DNA from: Trichobilharzia regenti
Taxonomy: Eukaryota; Platyhelminthes; Trematoda; Strigeidida; Schistosomatidae
Reading direction: 5' to 3'
DNA length: 64,000 nucleotides
Assembly (NCBI GenBank): GCA_944472135.2
Contig: OX235267.1
Span: 33,263,312 to 33,327,311 of the forward strand
Shown here: positions 50,070 to 62,212 of the stretch, piece after piece
How positions within the stretch are numbered: position 1 is the stretch's first letter
Layout: each line of letters begins with the position of its first letter
Position numbers and translations under genes: made by a program
Notes under the pieces: model-generated
The model's input: the letters and a program-made list of their open reading frames with translations, nothing else
Database searches by the model: none
What the model was told of the DNA's origin: nothing

Positions 50070-51066
50070 GGATTCAACAGCTATATGACGGTGTCAGGTG
50101 TCAAGTGATCCACAATGGAAAACTCAGAGAGGCGTTCGAAGTGCATACAGGAGTAAGACAAGACAACCTGTCTGTCTATTATCACCCACGATGATATTCC
50201 CAATTATGGTTGACTGGATTATGCGACAGACTGTGCCTGGGGAGTGAGAAGACAGAAGAACGTGGAACCATCGATAAGAAGACGCTAGAAGATCTGAGTT
50301 TCACAGATTTCATATGTCTAATATCACACAAACTCGAAGAATTGCAAGCGGAAACCAACAAACTGGCAGAATTGACAAGGAGAGAAAACAGGACTGCAGA
50401 TGAACACAGAGAAGACGGGGGAGATAAAGAAAACCAACTATCATCAACAGTGACAACAACCAGCACCAATCACTATCAACGAGAGATTTTTAAGAGAGGT
50501 TGCCTCCTTCAGTTATCTGGCTGAGAAGCATCGTTCCAACTACAGACAATCGGAACGGACAAAGATGTCAAAGTCAGTCAGAAATGGAAAGGCAAGATAC
50601 ACCTTCATCAACCTGAAACCGGCCTAGAAATCTTCTGCACTCCTCCTCGCTACAAAGGAAAAGATTCGCATTTTCAACACCAACGTGAAGTCAGTCTGCT
50701 GGTTCTCCTATACGGGTCAGAAACTTACACTGCGTGTGTTTCACGAACAGGATTTCCAACAGGTCACAACAGACTTTCATCAACAGCTACCCACTATGCT
50801 GGCTCCGTACTGAGGATCAAATGGCCAGCCAGAAAGAATAAGCAACAAGAAACTATGCAAACAAACCAACAGGCGAGAGCTGATCGCTCAAAAAATATGT
50901 AGGAAAAAGTGGAGATGGGTTGGGCGTACAATGAGGGAGCCGCGGGATGACATCGTACGCCAGGCCATCGCTCGAGTGGGATCCCTATGGGAAGCGACGA
51001 GTTGGTGGTCGGTGCGAGGGTGACATGGAGAAGACCATATGAGGAGAAGGAGATAAGAGAGTTCTG
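50070..51066 (+). pseudogene. RTE/SR2-like RT fragment
   Basis: Readable blocks are IHNGKLREAFEVHTGVRQ (50,110-50,160), a degraded LSFTDFICLISHKLEEL catalytic region (50,297-50,345), a VASFSYLAEKHRSNYRQSERT-like block, and KWRWVGRTMREP-type sequence at about 50,910-50,945. It ends at the junction with the Penelope-like element near 51,066. Confidence 0.75.
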
Positions 51067-52135
51067 TAATATCCTTTACTTATCAACTGTCATTATTATT
51101 ATTATCATTCATATTTTATTCCACCTATTATTATTAGCGTGGTCGTCCTTAAAAAACAAGTGAAAATATCCTTTGTCAGTATCATTATATTAACTCGTCT
51201 CATTATTTCATACAATGATTCCCTTTTATAAATTTGAACAAAGAAAGAAGAAACATTGGCTCAGAATAATCTGGGGAATCCATTTTATTTCGCTGGTTCT
51301 CATCAGCAGCCGCATACAGCCTAAATTATTTTAATAAAATAAAAATAAAAAGTGTACAATTTTAACAAACCTTTATCCATTAGCAAGCATACTGTCAGAG
51401 CGTCATAGTAAAACAAGGCACTGATATTTACAGTTTCTAAAGTGTTACGACATATATATATATATATATCTTGGTAGAGAGAAGTTTCTTGAAAAGAATT
51501 TACTAACTGTTGTGTTGTTGGGGTGGTGACAAAAGAAAATTAGCAGTAGTTACATAATTAGATAAGAGAAGATCAAAATTTTACAATTTCGGTGGACATG
51601 AGTCCAGATGAGAAGTTGATGATGTAATACAGTGAGCAGAACTCAGAAGATCAAGAAAAATTATCTCTTAAGAGAGTCAAGCGAAGAATAAAGGGAGGGG
51701 GTGGAGTGAAAAGATAAGTTAACAAAATTAGCAAACAAAGAGTTACTAAGAAGTGAATCACCAGGGTAACTGAAGTCCAACAACGGATTCTTTTTTCGAC
51801 ACATAAATCAGGCTTCAATCGTTTTATTGCTATAGCTTCAGAGAACCTGAGAAGACTTGAGGTACTTTGTCTGTTAATTATCTTGAATGATTCCAGCACA
51901 TCTACTCGGTGTCCTGTGTCAATCAGGTGTTTGGCGGCGATTAAAGAGCTTAATCAATTCGGTCCCTTTAACCGGAGGTTCCTTGGTACATGTTCGCAGA
52001 AACTGACTTAGGCCCTCCTCTCTGTTCTTCCAATGTAACTGCTCCTGCAGATACATGTGAATTGGTATACACAGTTGGAGGTAACATGTGAGGGGTACTT
52101 GTCAATCTTTTACATTTGTCTAGAACTTTCTGGTT
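51067..52135 (-). pseudogene. Penelope-like element, inverted partner of 34,480-35,896
   Basis: The minus strand matches the 3' half of the plus-strand element at 34.8-35.9 kb over about 1.1 kb, with a modest number of differences by eye. It includes the GIY-YIG end (LESFKIINRQSTSSLLRFSEAI), the (AT)n tract at 51,454-51,470 and the hammerhead-like core at 51,288-51,306. It abuts an RTE fragment. Confidence 0.75.
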
Positions 52136-53204
52136 CTTAATGGTTCCCTAACCGATATCATTCAGTCATCGAACTTGAAACAATTCAAATTCCTACAGAC
52201 TAACTCCTGAAATATCTTTATTTTTTTTTTAAAGGACCACTGAATTGATATGCTGGTTAGCAGTTGAACTCAAATGGCGCGTTTCGTTCAAACTGAGACT
52301 TATTCGTTTGCTAAATTATAGTAATCATGGAAAATTCACAAGTTTAAATCCCAAAAGTATTGATTAATACCTAATAATTGAATGATTTAAATTTATTCTC
52401 TGTAAGACAGTCTTTATACATACATCACAATCAGATTCTGCGGAACTCACCAATTCTCGAGCACTTGATGAACTCACATACCACACAGTTCCACCAGAGT
52501 CGTCTATAAGGTGAAGCCAAATGGCGTCAGGTTTCGGCTTTTGTGTATGGTGGAGATGCTGGCAATTCGTCAATACAACCCCGAGCTCTGTATACAGAAA
52601 ACGTTTGTCCAGTCTATTATTCTACCTTGGTCTTAACCTCTTCACTAGTCGTTCCCTGTAAAAAAAATTTTGGTTTTTTCTTTTCCTTTTTTAATTTTTA
52701 TTTTACTTTTAGTTTGCTTTTGCCTTAATAATTAATTCACTATTATCACTCTCATATGTTCCATCATGTGTACATTTCACACCCTCTTCACACTTGTTAA
52801 ATTGACACTCAACTACGTTTATTCTCACTCAATAGCAATTTTAACCTTATCAGATTCCTATCTTTGTGCCATTGAGTACCATGTAATTTACAAATTTTAA
52901 TTTTCACTTAGAAGCCACTTCTGAATAATTATATCAATTATGTCGCTCTCTATTATTCAATAATAGACCATTATACACTTTTGGTAACTATAAATTATTT
53001 TAAAATGAAATAACTTTATTCTGTCTTATTCTACTGACAAAACGTATCAGTATTATGTAGACGCAGGTCGACAGTAAACAGACAAAAGTGAAAACAACAT
53101 TTTAAGTCAGTGTCTATAGACGCAGAAGTGTTCATTCCTCAAGTCTGGGTTTAGTTTACGCTGTGGTTCAAAGATAATATTATTGGGCAGCTCTTCGTCC
53201 GTAG
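52136..53204. other. No gene confirmed
   Basis: A minus-strand stretch at about 52,850-52,720 has three cysteines in 20 codons (ECQFNKCEEGVKC). A minus-strand TTTTACAG acceptor near 52,660 precedes a short GTTSEEVK frame, but there is no joined model. The rest is AT-rich with nothing recognisable. Confidence 0.3.
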
Positions 53205-54250
53205 GTCTAATCTTCCGAAAATCAGCAACCAATCAGAACAGTATTGATTATGCGTCAGACAGCGGGAAACGAGAAGACAGGGATATCCTGGACCAACAGA
53301 CGTGAAGAACCTAGAAAAACTGGATTTCGTGCGTGGATGGTTTATGTTTGATGTCACACAAAATCGAAGACTTACAAGCGAAAATCAAGCGACAAACTGG
53401 TTGAAGAAGCAGCCGGTGAAGACATGATTCCAAGTGAGCATAGACAAGACGGAGGTTATGAAAATAACCAACCAACCAGCCAACAACAACAGCACCAACT
53501 TCCAGCGCCAACCACCATCACCAGGAGGGATTTGAAAGAAGTTAGTAACTTCATTCACTTACTTATCTAGGGAGCATTGTCCTCCTCAAGTACAGGCAGT
53601 CGGAACGGACGAGGATGTCAAGTCGAGCGGGAATCGGGAAGGCGAGAAACACGTTGTTCATCAACCAACCTGAAACCAATCTGGAAATCTTCGTCACTCA
53701 GCCAGCATCAACAACAAAATTCAGTCGGATGTTCAATACAAACAACGTCAAGTCAGCCAGTTCTTCTATACGGATCAGAAAGTTGGCGGACGGGTAACAA
53801 AGAATATTTCCAACAGCCTGTTGCAGACCAGACCTTTATCAACAACTGTCTTCTCTCTATACTGAAGAACGGATGGCTGGGCCAACAACAACCGACAACA
53901 AACTATGGGAACAAACAAAACAAGAACCAATCGCCCAACAACGACAACAAATATGCAGGAGAAAGTGGAGATGGATGGATTGGACACTCGTGGCTGAGGA
54001 GGCCGCCGTTGGGTGACATCGCACTAGCGTCAGGCCATTGCTCGAGTGGAACCAGACTGAAAGGGAATCGGCGAGTGGGAAGTCAGTGCAAGCGTGACAT
54101 GGAGGAGATCGTGTGAAGAGGGGTTGAAAGAGTATGGACTAACTAACATGGATGTAGGTGAAAAGTACAGCAGAAGGAAGACAGAAGCAAGTGGATACGT
54201 GAAGTTAAAGCCCTATGCTCCACTAGGAACCCAAGCGAATAATCAGAATT
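53205..54250 (+). pseudogene. RTE/SR2-like RT-to-tail fragment
   Basis: It contains broken LEKLDFVRGWFMFDVTQNRRL-like sequence at 53,300-53,370, STGSRNGRGCQVERE (53,589-53,640), SVLLYGSESW-like at about 53,750-53,785, and GYSWLRRPPLGDIA-like to GNRRVGSQCKRDMEEIV at 53,985-54,115. It ends with CCACTAGGAACCCAAGCGAA at 54,221-54,240. A 179-codon frame (53,577-54,116) survives only as a shifted reading, not a functional protein. Confidence 0.75.
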
Positions 54251-54639
54251 ATCAGAACAGTACATTCTCTTCTGTCGTACCCGAAATAATTGTGGCTAAA
54301 AATGCATAAATGTGATGTATTTCAACTTAACCAAGACCGTCGCCAAGCCTCTTTTCGTCTTCCATCAAAATATCACTGAATGAGTAAACAAAACACTACA
54401 AAATAATAGATGAGCATTGACTATCTGTATGTCGCTCAAGTTTTGTTATGGGTGTAGCTATTCTTACAACATCCACACAAGCAGATTTCTTTTATCGGTA
54501 GTTCAGACTACACTGAAATGATTTCATCTCCGTTTGACCATTTCGCTTTATTAGGGCCCAAGCTCACAGAAGCTGTACTCTCATTGTTAATGCCTAGAGA
54601 TTATTGTGATTAAAATTCAAGTTTAAAACAATTAGTCCC
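54251..54639. other. No gene recognised
   Basis: Sequence between an RTE tail and a Penelope fragment. Nothing is readable. Confidence 0.35.
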
Positions 54640-54961
54640 TTTTATAAATTTTGATAGCGTTGTTAGAAGACGGCCATTATCTGAAAAATGTGATGTATTG
54701 GCGCTATACATCTAACCGAGATGAACCATAAGATTGATGTCAACTCAGCGTTTAAAGTCATCTATAAAAACTATCAAGGGCGCTTACTGAAATACACTGA
54801 GGCTATAGCTATTCATAAACATAAGCCCCCCACACTCTGAGTATTCAAAAACAGTTTGTTATTACTCTTAACCTAACTTGGTAATCCTTATTTGATTGGA
54901 TCACCGAACGTTTGTGTTAATTATACTTAATTCTTTTTTGTCACTTTGTTTAATTTAACAT

Positions 54962-55002
<41 letters not shown>

Positions 55003-55105
55003 CTTGACAAGTAAATATGTGATCAGATTGTTCAAAATGTATAGCGCCAGTACATCACATTCTTTAACATAATCTCCGTCTTCTAATGACACTATCAAAA
55101 AAACA
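54640..55105. repeat. Penelope-like fragments in inverted orientation around (AT)n
   Basis: Plus-strand 54,650-54,840 reads as the end of a GIY-YIG domain (DSVVRRRPLSEKCDVLALYI, FKVIYKNYQGRLLKYTEAIAIHK). An inverted copy of its first 60 nt lies at about 55,036-55,100. Between them is an (AT)n tract at 54,967-54,999. The GIY-YIG-type end of the element is clearly present; the arrangement is broken. Confidence 0.6.
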
Positions 55106-56222
55106 AAATTAAAGTGCTTGAAAACAGGAATAATTCTCATAAGACTAAAAGATTAAGAACATTATACAAACAATATTTTAAAACCAGAAGTTAAAAAAGA
55201 AAACAGGAGAATAGTGTGTAAGAACAAGGTGCTCAGGAAGTGAATTAGCAGTTCATCTCATTCCTCCTATCAACACGTATATTGCGAGACGCTCCTGTGA
55301 ACATCTAGATACCATCCTACTGGTAAGGCCTGTGCACTTAGTTCCGCAGAAGCCCATGAATTGATATCGTCGGGCTCCCAAATTGTTGTGGTGCTCTATT
55401 TCACCGAACTGACGTACACGTATATCCTAGTACTTCTTCGCGTTTATTAGTATGTCCTAACGTTGTGATTATTCGACATCCACAACGTATATCAAAAGGC
55501 ATTTGAGGAGTACAAACATGTATATCGCAGTATTCAAAATTCAAAAATTGAACGAGTCCCATGTATCAATTGATAACACGCAAGCTTTAATATTGACAAA
55601 CAAATTAAAGTCCAATGACATAGTGAAAGTATACTAAGATGATGAGTAACAAAATAGGTCACCACAATATTTCCACAATAATCTTGTCAACAGTGGGACG
55701 TTGTCTCCGAAAATTTGCGAGATGAAAAGCTTCATAGAGTAAGTGACACGCAGATAAGAGTCGGAGAATGATCTCAGTAATCTTCTCAGGGGAATTCCAA
55801 AAGTTGTGTCACACTTCAACTTCAGGTTTACAAACAACTACCTTAATTCTTCTGTCTTTTTGTGGACTATCGTTTGCTTATTGACGAGTCCTGGGAAATA
55901 GCCACTATGAATTAGAGTGATTTGGAACGAATCAGGTTCTATACTTAATGCATCCCCCATGCATATACAAATGATAACTGTGAGAAGCAGTTTGAGGCTT
56001 CTTTTTCTGTTTGATGGAACAGAGCTGCGGAATTCCGTATCTTGCGGTCGATCTCCTGATCGATCCACCAGTTCTCCCCGAAAGCCGAAATTCTTCCTTC
56101 TTGCTCAACTTTTAGCGTAAAACCAATAGAGCGATGAATAATAACAAACACTTTAATGGCTTTTTATAGATTATTTAAACTAGTCCCTGCGTGTTAAGAA
56201 AATCAAAACAACACGCTGGGAT
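55106..56222. other. No gene confirmed; minus-strand open stretches
   Basis: Minus-strand frames at 55,838-56,068 (with a hydrophobic LLLTVIICICM segment) and 55,945-56,151 overlap each other, so at most one can be real. No domain is recognised and no splice sites connect them convincingly. Confidence 0.3.
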
Positions 56223-56484
56223 TCATTTAAATAATTTATAATGAATCAATCTGGCCCAGTGCTCGAATTGTTCCAGGAAGTTCGTAACATCTCCTGTCTG
56301 GAAACTTATGACTTTAATGATTTTATTTAGAGCAACATTTTCATAGGCAATGGTGGAAATATCATGGATGTATCTCCTATCAACTTCAAACTGATTGTTG
56401 TGTGATTTACTCCATTCTAGATAAGCATAAGTTTTTGAAAGGTCTTCCAACCAAATATTATTTCCACGGTGAAAACTGTTGCTA
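56223..56484 (-). CDS. Candidate terminal exon, unrecognised protein
   Basis: An acceptor-like CAACAG near 56,485 (minus) opens a frame of about 87 codons. It contains WLEDLSKTYAYLEWSKS and NFLEQFEHWARLIHYK and ends at TGA 56,223-56,225. Composition is balanced, with aromatic and charged residues and few low-complexity runs, unlike the surrounding noise. No family is recognised and no partner exon was found. It could be a host exon or a piece of an unknown element. Confidence 0.3.
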
Positions 56485-56559
56485 TATACACAGAAATGAA
56501 TGAACTGTGTAAGCGACCGCAGCCATTAAACTTCCATTCCCAACTGCTTAATTTTCAAT

Positions 56560-57062
56560 ATGGAAAGATTCGGAATTTCTACAAAAATGTGAAGTAAGTC
56601 AGTCACTTCTTCTATATGAGTCAGAAACATGCCTAGTGCATCACGAAAAGCATTTCCAAAAGCCGGCTGCAAACATTTATCAACAGATGCCTTCTCTGAC
56701 TCCATATTGAACATTAAATGGCTGGCCGGCCAGAGATAATTAGCAAGAAGGAACTCCGGGAACCAACCGATCAAGAACCAGTCGTTCAGAAAATATTTAG
56801 GGGAAAATGGAGATGGACTGGGCATACACTGAGGAGACCATCGAATGACATTGCGCAGCAAGCCAGTGCTCGAGTGGAATCCCAATAGGAAGCATAAAGT
56901 GGGTGGACAGTTTGAGGATGACATATAAGAGGCTGTTTTAGGAGGAGGGGATGCGAGATTATCAGCAAACATGGACCTAGATAAAGATGACAGCAGAAAG
57001 CAGAAGAAAGTGGAGTAGTGTTGTTGAGGTTCTATGTTCCACTCGGAATCCAAGGAATGGTA
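56560..57062 (+). pseudogene. RTE/SR2-like 3' fragment
   Basis: Broken blocks NMERFGISTKM-like, then KWRWTGHTLRRPSNDI-like (56,808-56,850), end with GTTCCACTCGGAATCCAAGG at 57,034-57,053. Frames are shifted throughout. Confidence 0.7.
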
Positions 57063-57222
57063 ATGAGTAACACTTTTACATTCCACTCTGTCAATATATT
57101 TGAAGATTCATGGTTGTTTGCTCAAAACCAACTTCCCCATATTTTCGCGGAGGTATCAATCCACCAGTCATCGTCTCATCGGTCGCTGTTCAGAAAGAAA
57201 ATCAAAAAACCATCAGAAGTAA

Positions 57223-57329
57223 TGTCGTGACTTATTGTTACCATATTTGTTCTTAGACCTTAGTCTGTAATGCCAGTATTGCTGTTTATATGTTGGCGTT
57301 AGAATAAAGAATTCTCGAGTCACCAAACA
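57223..57329 (+). repeat. Possible LTR 3' part of the BEL-like element
   Basis: The segment starts TGTCGTGACTT, contains AATAAAG (57,304-57,310) and ends TCACCAAACA just before a TTGGTTTCTGCG that could be a primer site. No second LTR copy is visible in the window, so this is weak. Confidence 0.3.
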
Positions 57330-57558
57330 GCGTTTTGGTTTCTGCGTCGGTTAATACTAAGCGTCTCTGAAAATCTTCGAGGGACAGCGTGAGGCCCAGC
57401 GTAGCAAGAGCTGGGCATTAACGGTTTATGAGACGTGATTGACAGTTGGTGACAGTTTCTGAAAATTGAATAGTCCTCTTTGAACAAGCAATATCTGGAA
57501 CGTTTTTGGAATTGGGTCAAGTTCAACAATTCCTGGGTCAAAGAAGGGACAGAGCGTC

Positions 57559-59040
57559 TTGGATGCAAACAGGAAAGGAAGTCATGGTGACTTGTCTGTT
57601 ACATGCAACGATGTGTTTGATGTTAAGCATGACATGGTTGATGTTACTGTTTCGCCGTTCAGGGATAATAGGTATATTAAGCTTCCTAAATACGAACCTC
57701 GGTGTTTCGACGGAAACCCAGCTGACTATATACAGTTTGTAAAGGCGTTTGAAACCATGTTAAGTTTTTTATTAAATGATGAATTGAAGTTAATGTATTT
57801 GATGAGGTACTGCACTGGAGTTGCTTCAAGAGCTATACAGTGCTGTAAGTTCATGCCCCCTAACGAAGGATACTCTGAGGCTATGAGCATACTGCGTCAA
57901 AGGTTTGGAAGATGTTCGATGATTGTAAGGAAATTATTTGAGGCTGTTAAAGGTAATGGTAGTCAATTACAAGATGACTGCAACGCACTCTCTGAATATC
58001 TGGATAATTTGATGACTTACAAGAATACGTTGATTTCGATGGATTGCATGATCGATCTGGACTAAAGTTCCGTCCTAGAGGTAATAGCGAGACGCCTACC
58101 TACTCGACTGCAAAGGAAGTGGGTGAAGATAAGCTCCCGTATAGAGGATGAAGGTATTGAGCCAAATTTTGATGATATTCTGAAACTGGTAAGAGATAGT
58201 GTCAATCAAACCATAAGCAAGTTTGCCAGCATGTTGCATCACACCCCTAGAGTAGAGCAGCCGGAGAGCAAAACGCAATCATTTACGACGACAGGTTCTC
58301 AGAGAGGTGAATATCGAGAAAGCTTTATGGTGTCTAGTAATCCATATAGACTTAGTGAGTGTAATAGCTTTCGTGGTACATCCTCAACAGATAGGTTGCA
58401 AGTTGCGAGACAAACACGGTCGTGTTTCGTCGGCTTACAGGAAGTGCACACAAAGGCGAACTGTGAAGAATAGATCGAGTTAAGCGGTGAGCTAAATGTG
58501 AAATCAGCGTCATCAAGTTCTGACTACGAATCGCGTGACGATAATGGTGCGGTGAAGAAGCCTGTAGTTGCAAGTGGCCAGCCATTGTTGAATGGAGTGT
58601 CACAGACGACACCGCAGTTTGTGCAGGAGAAGAGAGTTACAGTTTCAGAGTCTAGTTCTGACTCCACAAGTTTACAAGGTATTACTAGTCAGAGTTGAGG
58701 TATGAGATCTTTTACGATTTGTGATGAACCCAAATTGTCTACTGTTGTTATTAAAGAGTTCGCAAATGAAGTTGATCATACAAATGGAGGTAAAGTGAAT
58801 ATTTGTGATAATAATCATGGTAGTACAGATTTGTCTTTGGTTGATCATGATGAAATGGGGGGAATGCCTACTACTGATGAGTTGAGCAAAGGTTCTGCAC
58901 AACTTGAACGTGAAGTAGAATTATAGGCAGATGCATTGGTAGAAGGTATAGATACGTATGAGACCGTCAGTGTAAATGATCCGCGTGTAGCCCACCTATC
59001 GACAGATGTTAATGCTGAAGCTAATCACAAAAGACAGCAG
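57559..59040 (+). pseudogene. BEL/Pao-like Gag pseudogene
   Basis: One reading frame is open from ATG 57,559 to about 58,926 except for four in-frame stops (58,063 TAA; 58,471 TAG; 58,696 TGA; 58,924 TAG). Residues 40-140 match the DUF1759-type BEL Gag region (KLPKYEPRCFDGNPADYIQF, ILRQRFGR). The LPTRLQRKW block follows the first stop, and a zinc knuckle reads CFVGLQEVHTKANC with its second Cys replaced by Gly. Serine-rich linker sequence follows. The family is likely the Sinbad/Saci-1 type of schistosome BEL element. No protease or RT is readable downstream. Confidence 0.75.
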
Positions 59041-59326
59041 TGGTGGTAATCTTGAAGTTAGACAACCTTCTAAAAGCCGAACAACATCAGCTTCTGGTCC
59101 ACCGCTAAGTTCATCAACTTGTGTCACTCAGTCGTCGTTGGTATTGTCATCCACCATGAAAGGGATGTCCATGAACTCACGTGTCTTATGCTATGACTAT
59201 GCCAGTATCGGTCGGTTTGAAAGGACGAGAGATAATGGTCAGTTTAATGAAGATAAGCCAAGTGCATACGAGAGGGTAATTTTTAAAATGACTTGCATGA
59301 ATAAAGGCATTTCAAGCCTCAAATAA

Positions 59327-60780
59327 CTATTCGAATGTTATTATCGTTGGTGTAAATTACTCTGTACCCAAGCTTGGTTGATCAGATACGTCGTATGTTC
59401 GTTAGTCATCTATATTCTACGATACAATGACATGAGCCTGTTACCAATCAAAGTTGAAGATATAGATGATTGAAGATGGTCACCAAATGAACTCTGAAAC
59501 GAGTTTTCAACCTAGGGCATCAACCTGAGAAGGGTTGTAGGCGTACTGTTGTAAGCCCTACAGTTCTTCAAGGGTGGTACATCGAAGCTCAGTCCATCGT
59601 ACATGGTGTGTTATATTGTACATATGTTCATGTTGTATATTCTGAATTGGTATCATCTTTAATCTATCTGTTGATAATTTTGTTTGTGTCCGGACATTCT
59701 TCAACTTACAATCGTCAACCTGAGAAGGGCTGCAGGCGTACTGGTGTAAGTCCTGCGATTCTCTCAAGGAATTACATCGAGACATGATCGGCGAGGTTGT
59801 AATAATAATTTATTTCTTCCTGTTCATGCAGGAACATACCAATTGTACAGGCATGGATAAGTTATTATAGAAATTACACATAATTTAATGTATGATGAAT
59901 TTACAGTTTGGTTGTTCTTTCTGACATTAGAGTCAGTCGGAACAGTCTGCCATAAAGTCTGTTTGTGTAGCACATAAAGCGATACAGAAATATTGTCTTC
60001 GCATTAACAAAAAACCCAGACATCCGATGAATGTAATACAGATATCTGGAAAAAATAAAACTTGAAGTCAATTCTCCTATATAACTTTGTTGTGAACAGC
60101 ACCCTTGGCTTAAAGTTTATTGATGTATTATGTTGAGATAAGTGATATATTTACTCCATTTTTTCAGCAGTCTTATCGTAGTTTTATAACAGGAAAGAAA
60201 TTCGATCGTGGATGCGAAAACTAGATAAGGTCATGTTGGGTTGTTTTACTGCATCAAGTGGTGCCGAGGTCGATTCCAGAATTCTCCATTTGCTCCATTT
60301 GTGTCTGCATGGCGGACTGTATTCGTAAGTTGAGTGAAATGTCGAAAACTGTTTGAAAACCAGTTGCTTCTTCATTTCAGATCATGAATACTCATTTACA
60401 GCATGTTAACCAGCGTCTTCAAATGGTAGAATTGGATCGTTCATGAAATTTAAGTGGTTATGAGATAAATGGTTTGGAATTAATCTTCATTTCAGTTTAG
60501 ATGCAGGGTTGTTCGACCTCGACCAGAAGATGAATAGGAGCAGCATAATACCAGAAAGAGAAAGTATATGAACATGAAAAGGACATTAATGTTTTAAGCA
60601 TATATAAATGTTTATGTCAATTCTATATTATACTTTAGCAAACATTTACCTATATTGTAGTTGTGTTTTCATGTATTTATCCGAGGTCTCAGAGTTTATT
60701 TAGTGTCATAATGTGTATCAGTGAGTCTGAGCGTTTTAGTGTTCTAATGACTGGTACGTTTTAGAAATAAGTGATGGGTT
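59327..60780. other. No gene recognised; one repeated motif
   Basis: A motif of about 65 bp beginning TCAACCTGAGAAGGG occurs at about 59,519-59,587 and again at 59,716-59,782 with moderate divergence. Otherwise this is AT-rich sequence with no readable domain. It may be the decayed remainder of the BEL-like element. Confidence 0.4.
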
Positions 60781-60784
60781 CTGG

Positions 60785-60900
60785 TCAAGATAGTCATCGG
60801 GACAAAACAGTTTATATAGTAAGCGTTTGAAAGTTACAACAGAGTGACACGTCCTATTTCTAAGGGTAAACTATTCCTGTATGTTCCTTACTAAGTCTTT
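60785..60900 (-). pseudogene. Second 3' end of a CR1-like element
   Basis: The sequence ACAGTTTATATAGTAAGCGTTTG and what follows is a diverged copy of the minus-strand element's C-terminal coding and 3' region at 61,010-61,100. An older, truncated relative therefore lies next to the main copy. Confidence 0.55.
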
Positions 60901-60961
60901 ATGCATCCATACTACTAGTTTATTTTTAGATTTTAGATTGCTAAGGGTACTGAAGTGTGTT

Positions 60962-62209
60962 TTAGGTGCTGTAAATAGGAGTAAATAGTTTATTAATATA
61001 ATCAGTAGGGTGAAACAGTCTGTACAGAGAGCGTTTGAAGCTTGTAACCGAAGAACAAGTTCTGACATCTAGGGGCAGGCTATTCCATATTTTAGAATAC
61101 ATGACTGTGAAGAAGTTTTCACGGAGTGTTGACTTAAAAGAGTGAATTGTCACTGTGCAAGTTTGGTTACGCAGATTGTAAGAACCTTCCTGTGTGAATT
61201 GTATGTCCCTGTTTCCTGAGAAAGATATTTTGTGAAGGACCTTAAGGAAGAATATTAGGTTTATAATAAATCGCCTTGTCCAAAGTGGGTCAAGTTTTAG
61301 GATCATGCACCGTGAGATGTAGTCTTTCTTACAATCATAGCCAAGTAGTTTTGAGGTAAAATATCGTTGGATACTTTCCATCCTTAGCTTATCACGTGTG
61401 CGAATGCTGCTTATAATAAATGGACAGTATTCTAGTAGTGGTCTGACACATGTTTTGTACAGAATAAGCTTGGCTTCATTGTCGTGAAAGTTCCTGAGTA
61501 TGCATCCTAAGAGCATCCTCGATTTTCTAGTCTGTGATGCTACTTGCTCAGAGAATGTCAAGTCACTAGAGTACCTCAGGCCTAGGTCAACGACACTTCG
61601 GAGTCTGGTTAGGTTAGCAGATTGAAGCGTCAATTTCAGGTCAATTGAGGGTGCACCGAAGCAGATCCAGCCACATTTGTTCAGGTTAAATTGGAGATTC
61701 CATAAGGACGACAAAGCAGTCATTTTATTTAATTCCTTCTCCACTACATTCTCGAAGTACCCTGAGTCATCACATTGGAATGTATAAGCTACTTTTAGGT
61801 CATCTGAAGAGATGAATGGTTTCCCGTGTGAGAAGCAAGCGCATATGTCATTAATGTAAAGTGTAAATAGGAGGGGTCCAATGACATTACTTTGTACTAC
61901 ACCAGAAGTGATAGGGCTAGGTTTGGAGGTTACAAACCCGAGTTTAACTATTTGGGACCTATTTTTAAGGAATGATTTAAGCCATCCTAATAATGGGCCA
62001 CGTATTCCTAAGGAGTTTAGCTTACTTGTTAGCAGTAAGTGGTCAGAACAGTCAAATACTTTAGAAATGTCAAGGTAGACGACAAGTACTAGTTGCCGTC
62101 TGTCACGACTGCTGATTACAAAATTGAAGAAGTCTAGGTCATATGTTAAACATGATCTGGATTTCAGGAACCCATGTTGGTTCGGACTTATAATATTGCA
62201 GCTAAGCAT
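60962..62209 (-). pseudogene. CR1/Jockey-like non-LTR reverse transcriptase, 5'-interrupted
   Basis: A 415-codon frame with no stop starts inside the RT fingers (SPNQHGFLKSRSC). Motif A is VVYLDISKVFD (Asp47). Motif B is SGVVQSNVIGPLLFTLYIND, where PQG has become VQS. Motif C is SSDD at residues 134-137 in place of YADD, with both catalytic aspartates kept. Then come the LNKCGW thumb and the C-terminal NLIFFLKVLHKI region typical of CR1/Jockey elements. The 5' end is cut by the LTR beginning at 62,213. No endonuclease is present. The long open frame suggests recent insertion. Confidence 0.8.
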
Positions 62210-62212
62210 ATG

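Noticed and set aside
52720..52850. Third cysteine-rich peptide exon (minus)
   Set aside because: It has only three cysteines, no CC pair, no polypyrimidine acceptor and no signal exon, so it does not match the other two genes.
53577..54116. 179-codon frame as a real gene
   Set aside because: It is a shifted reading of RTE sequence; the true RTE blocks fall in alternating frames.
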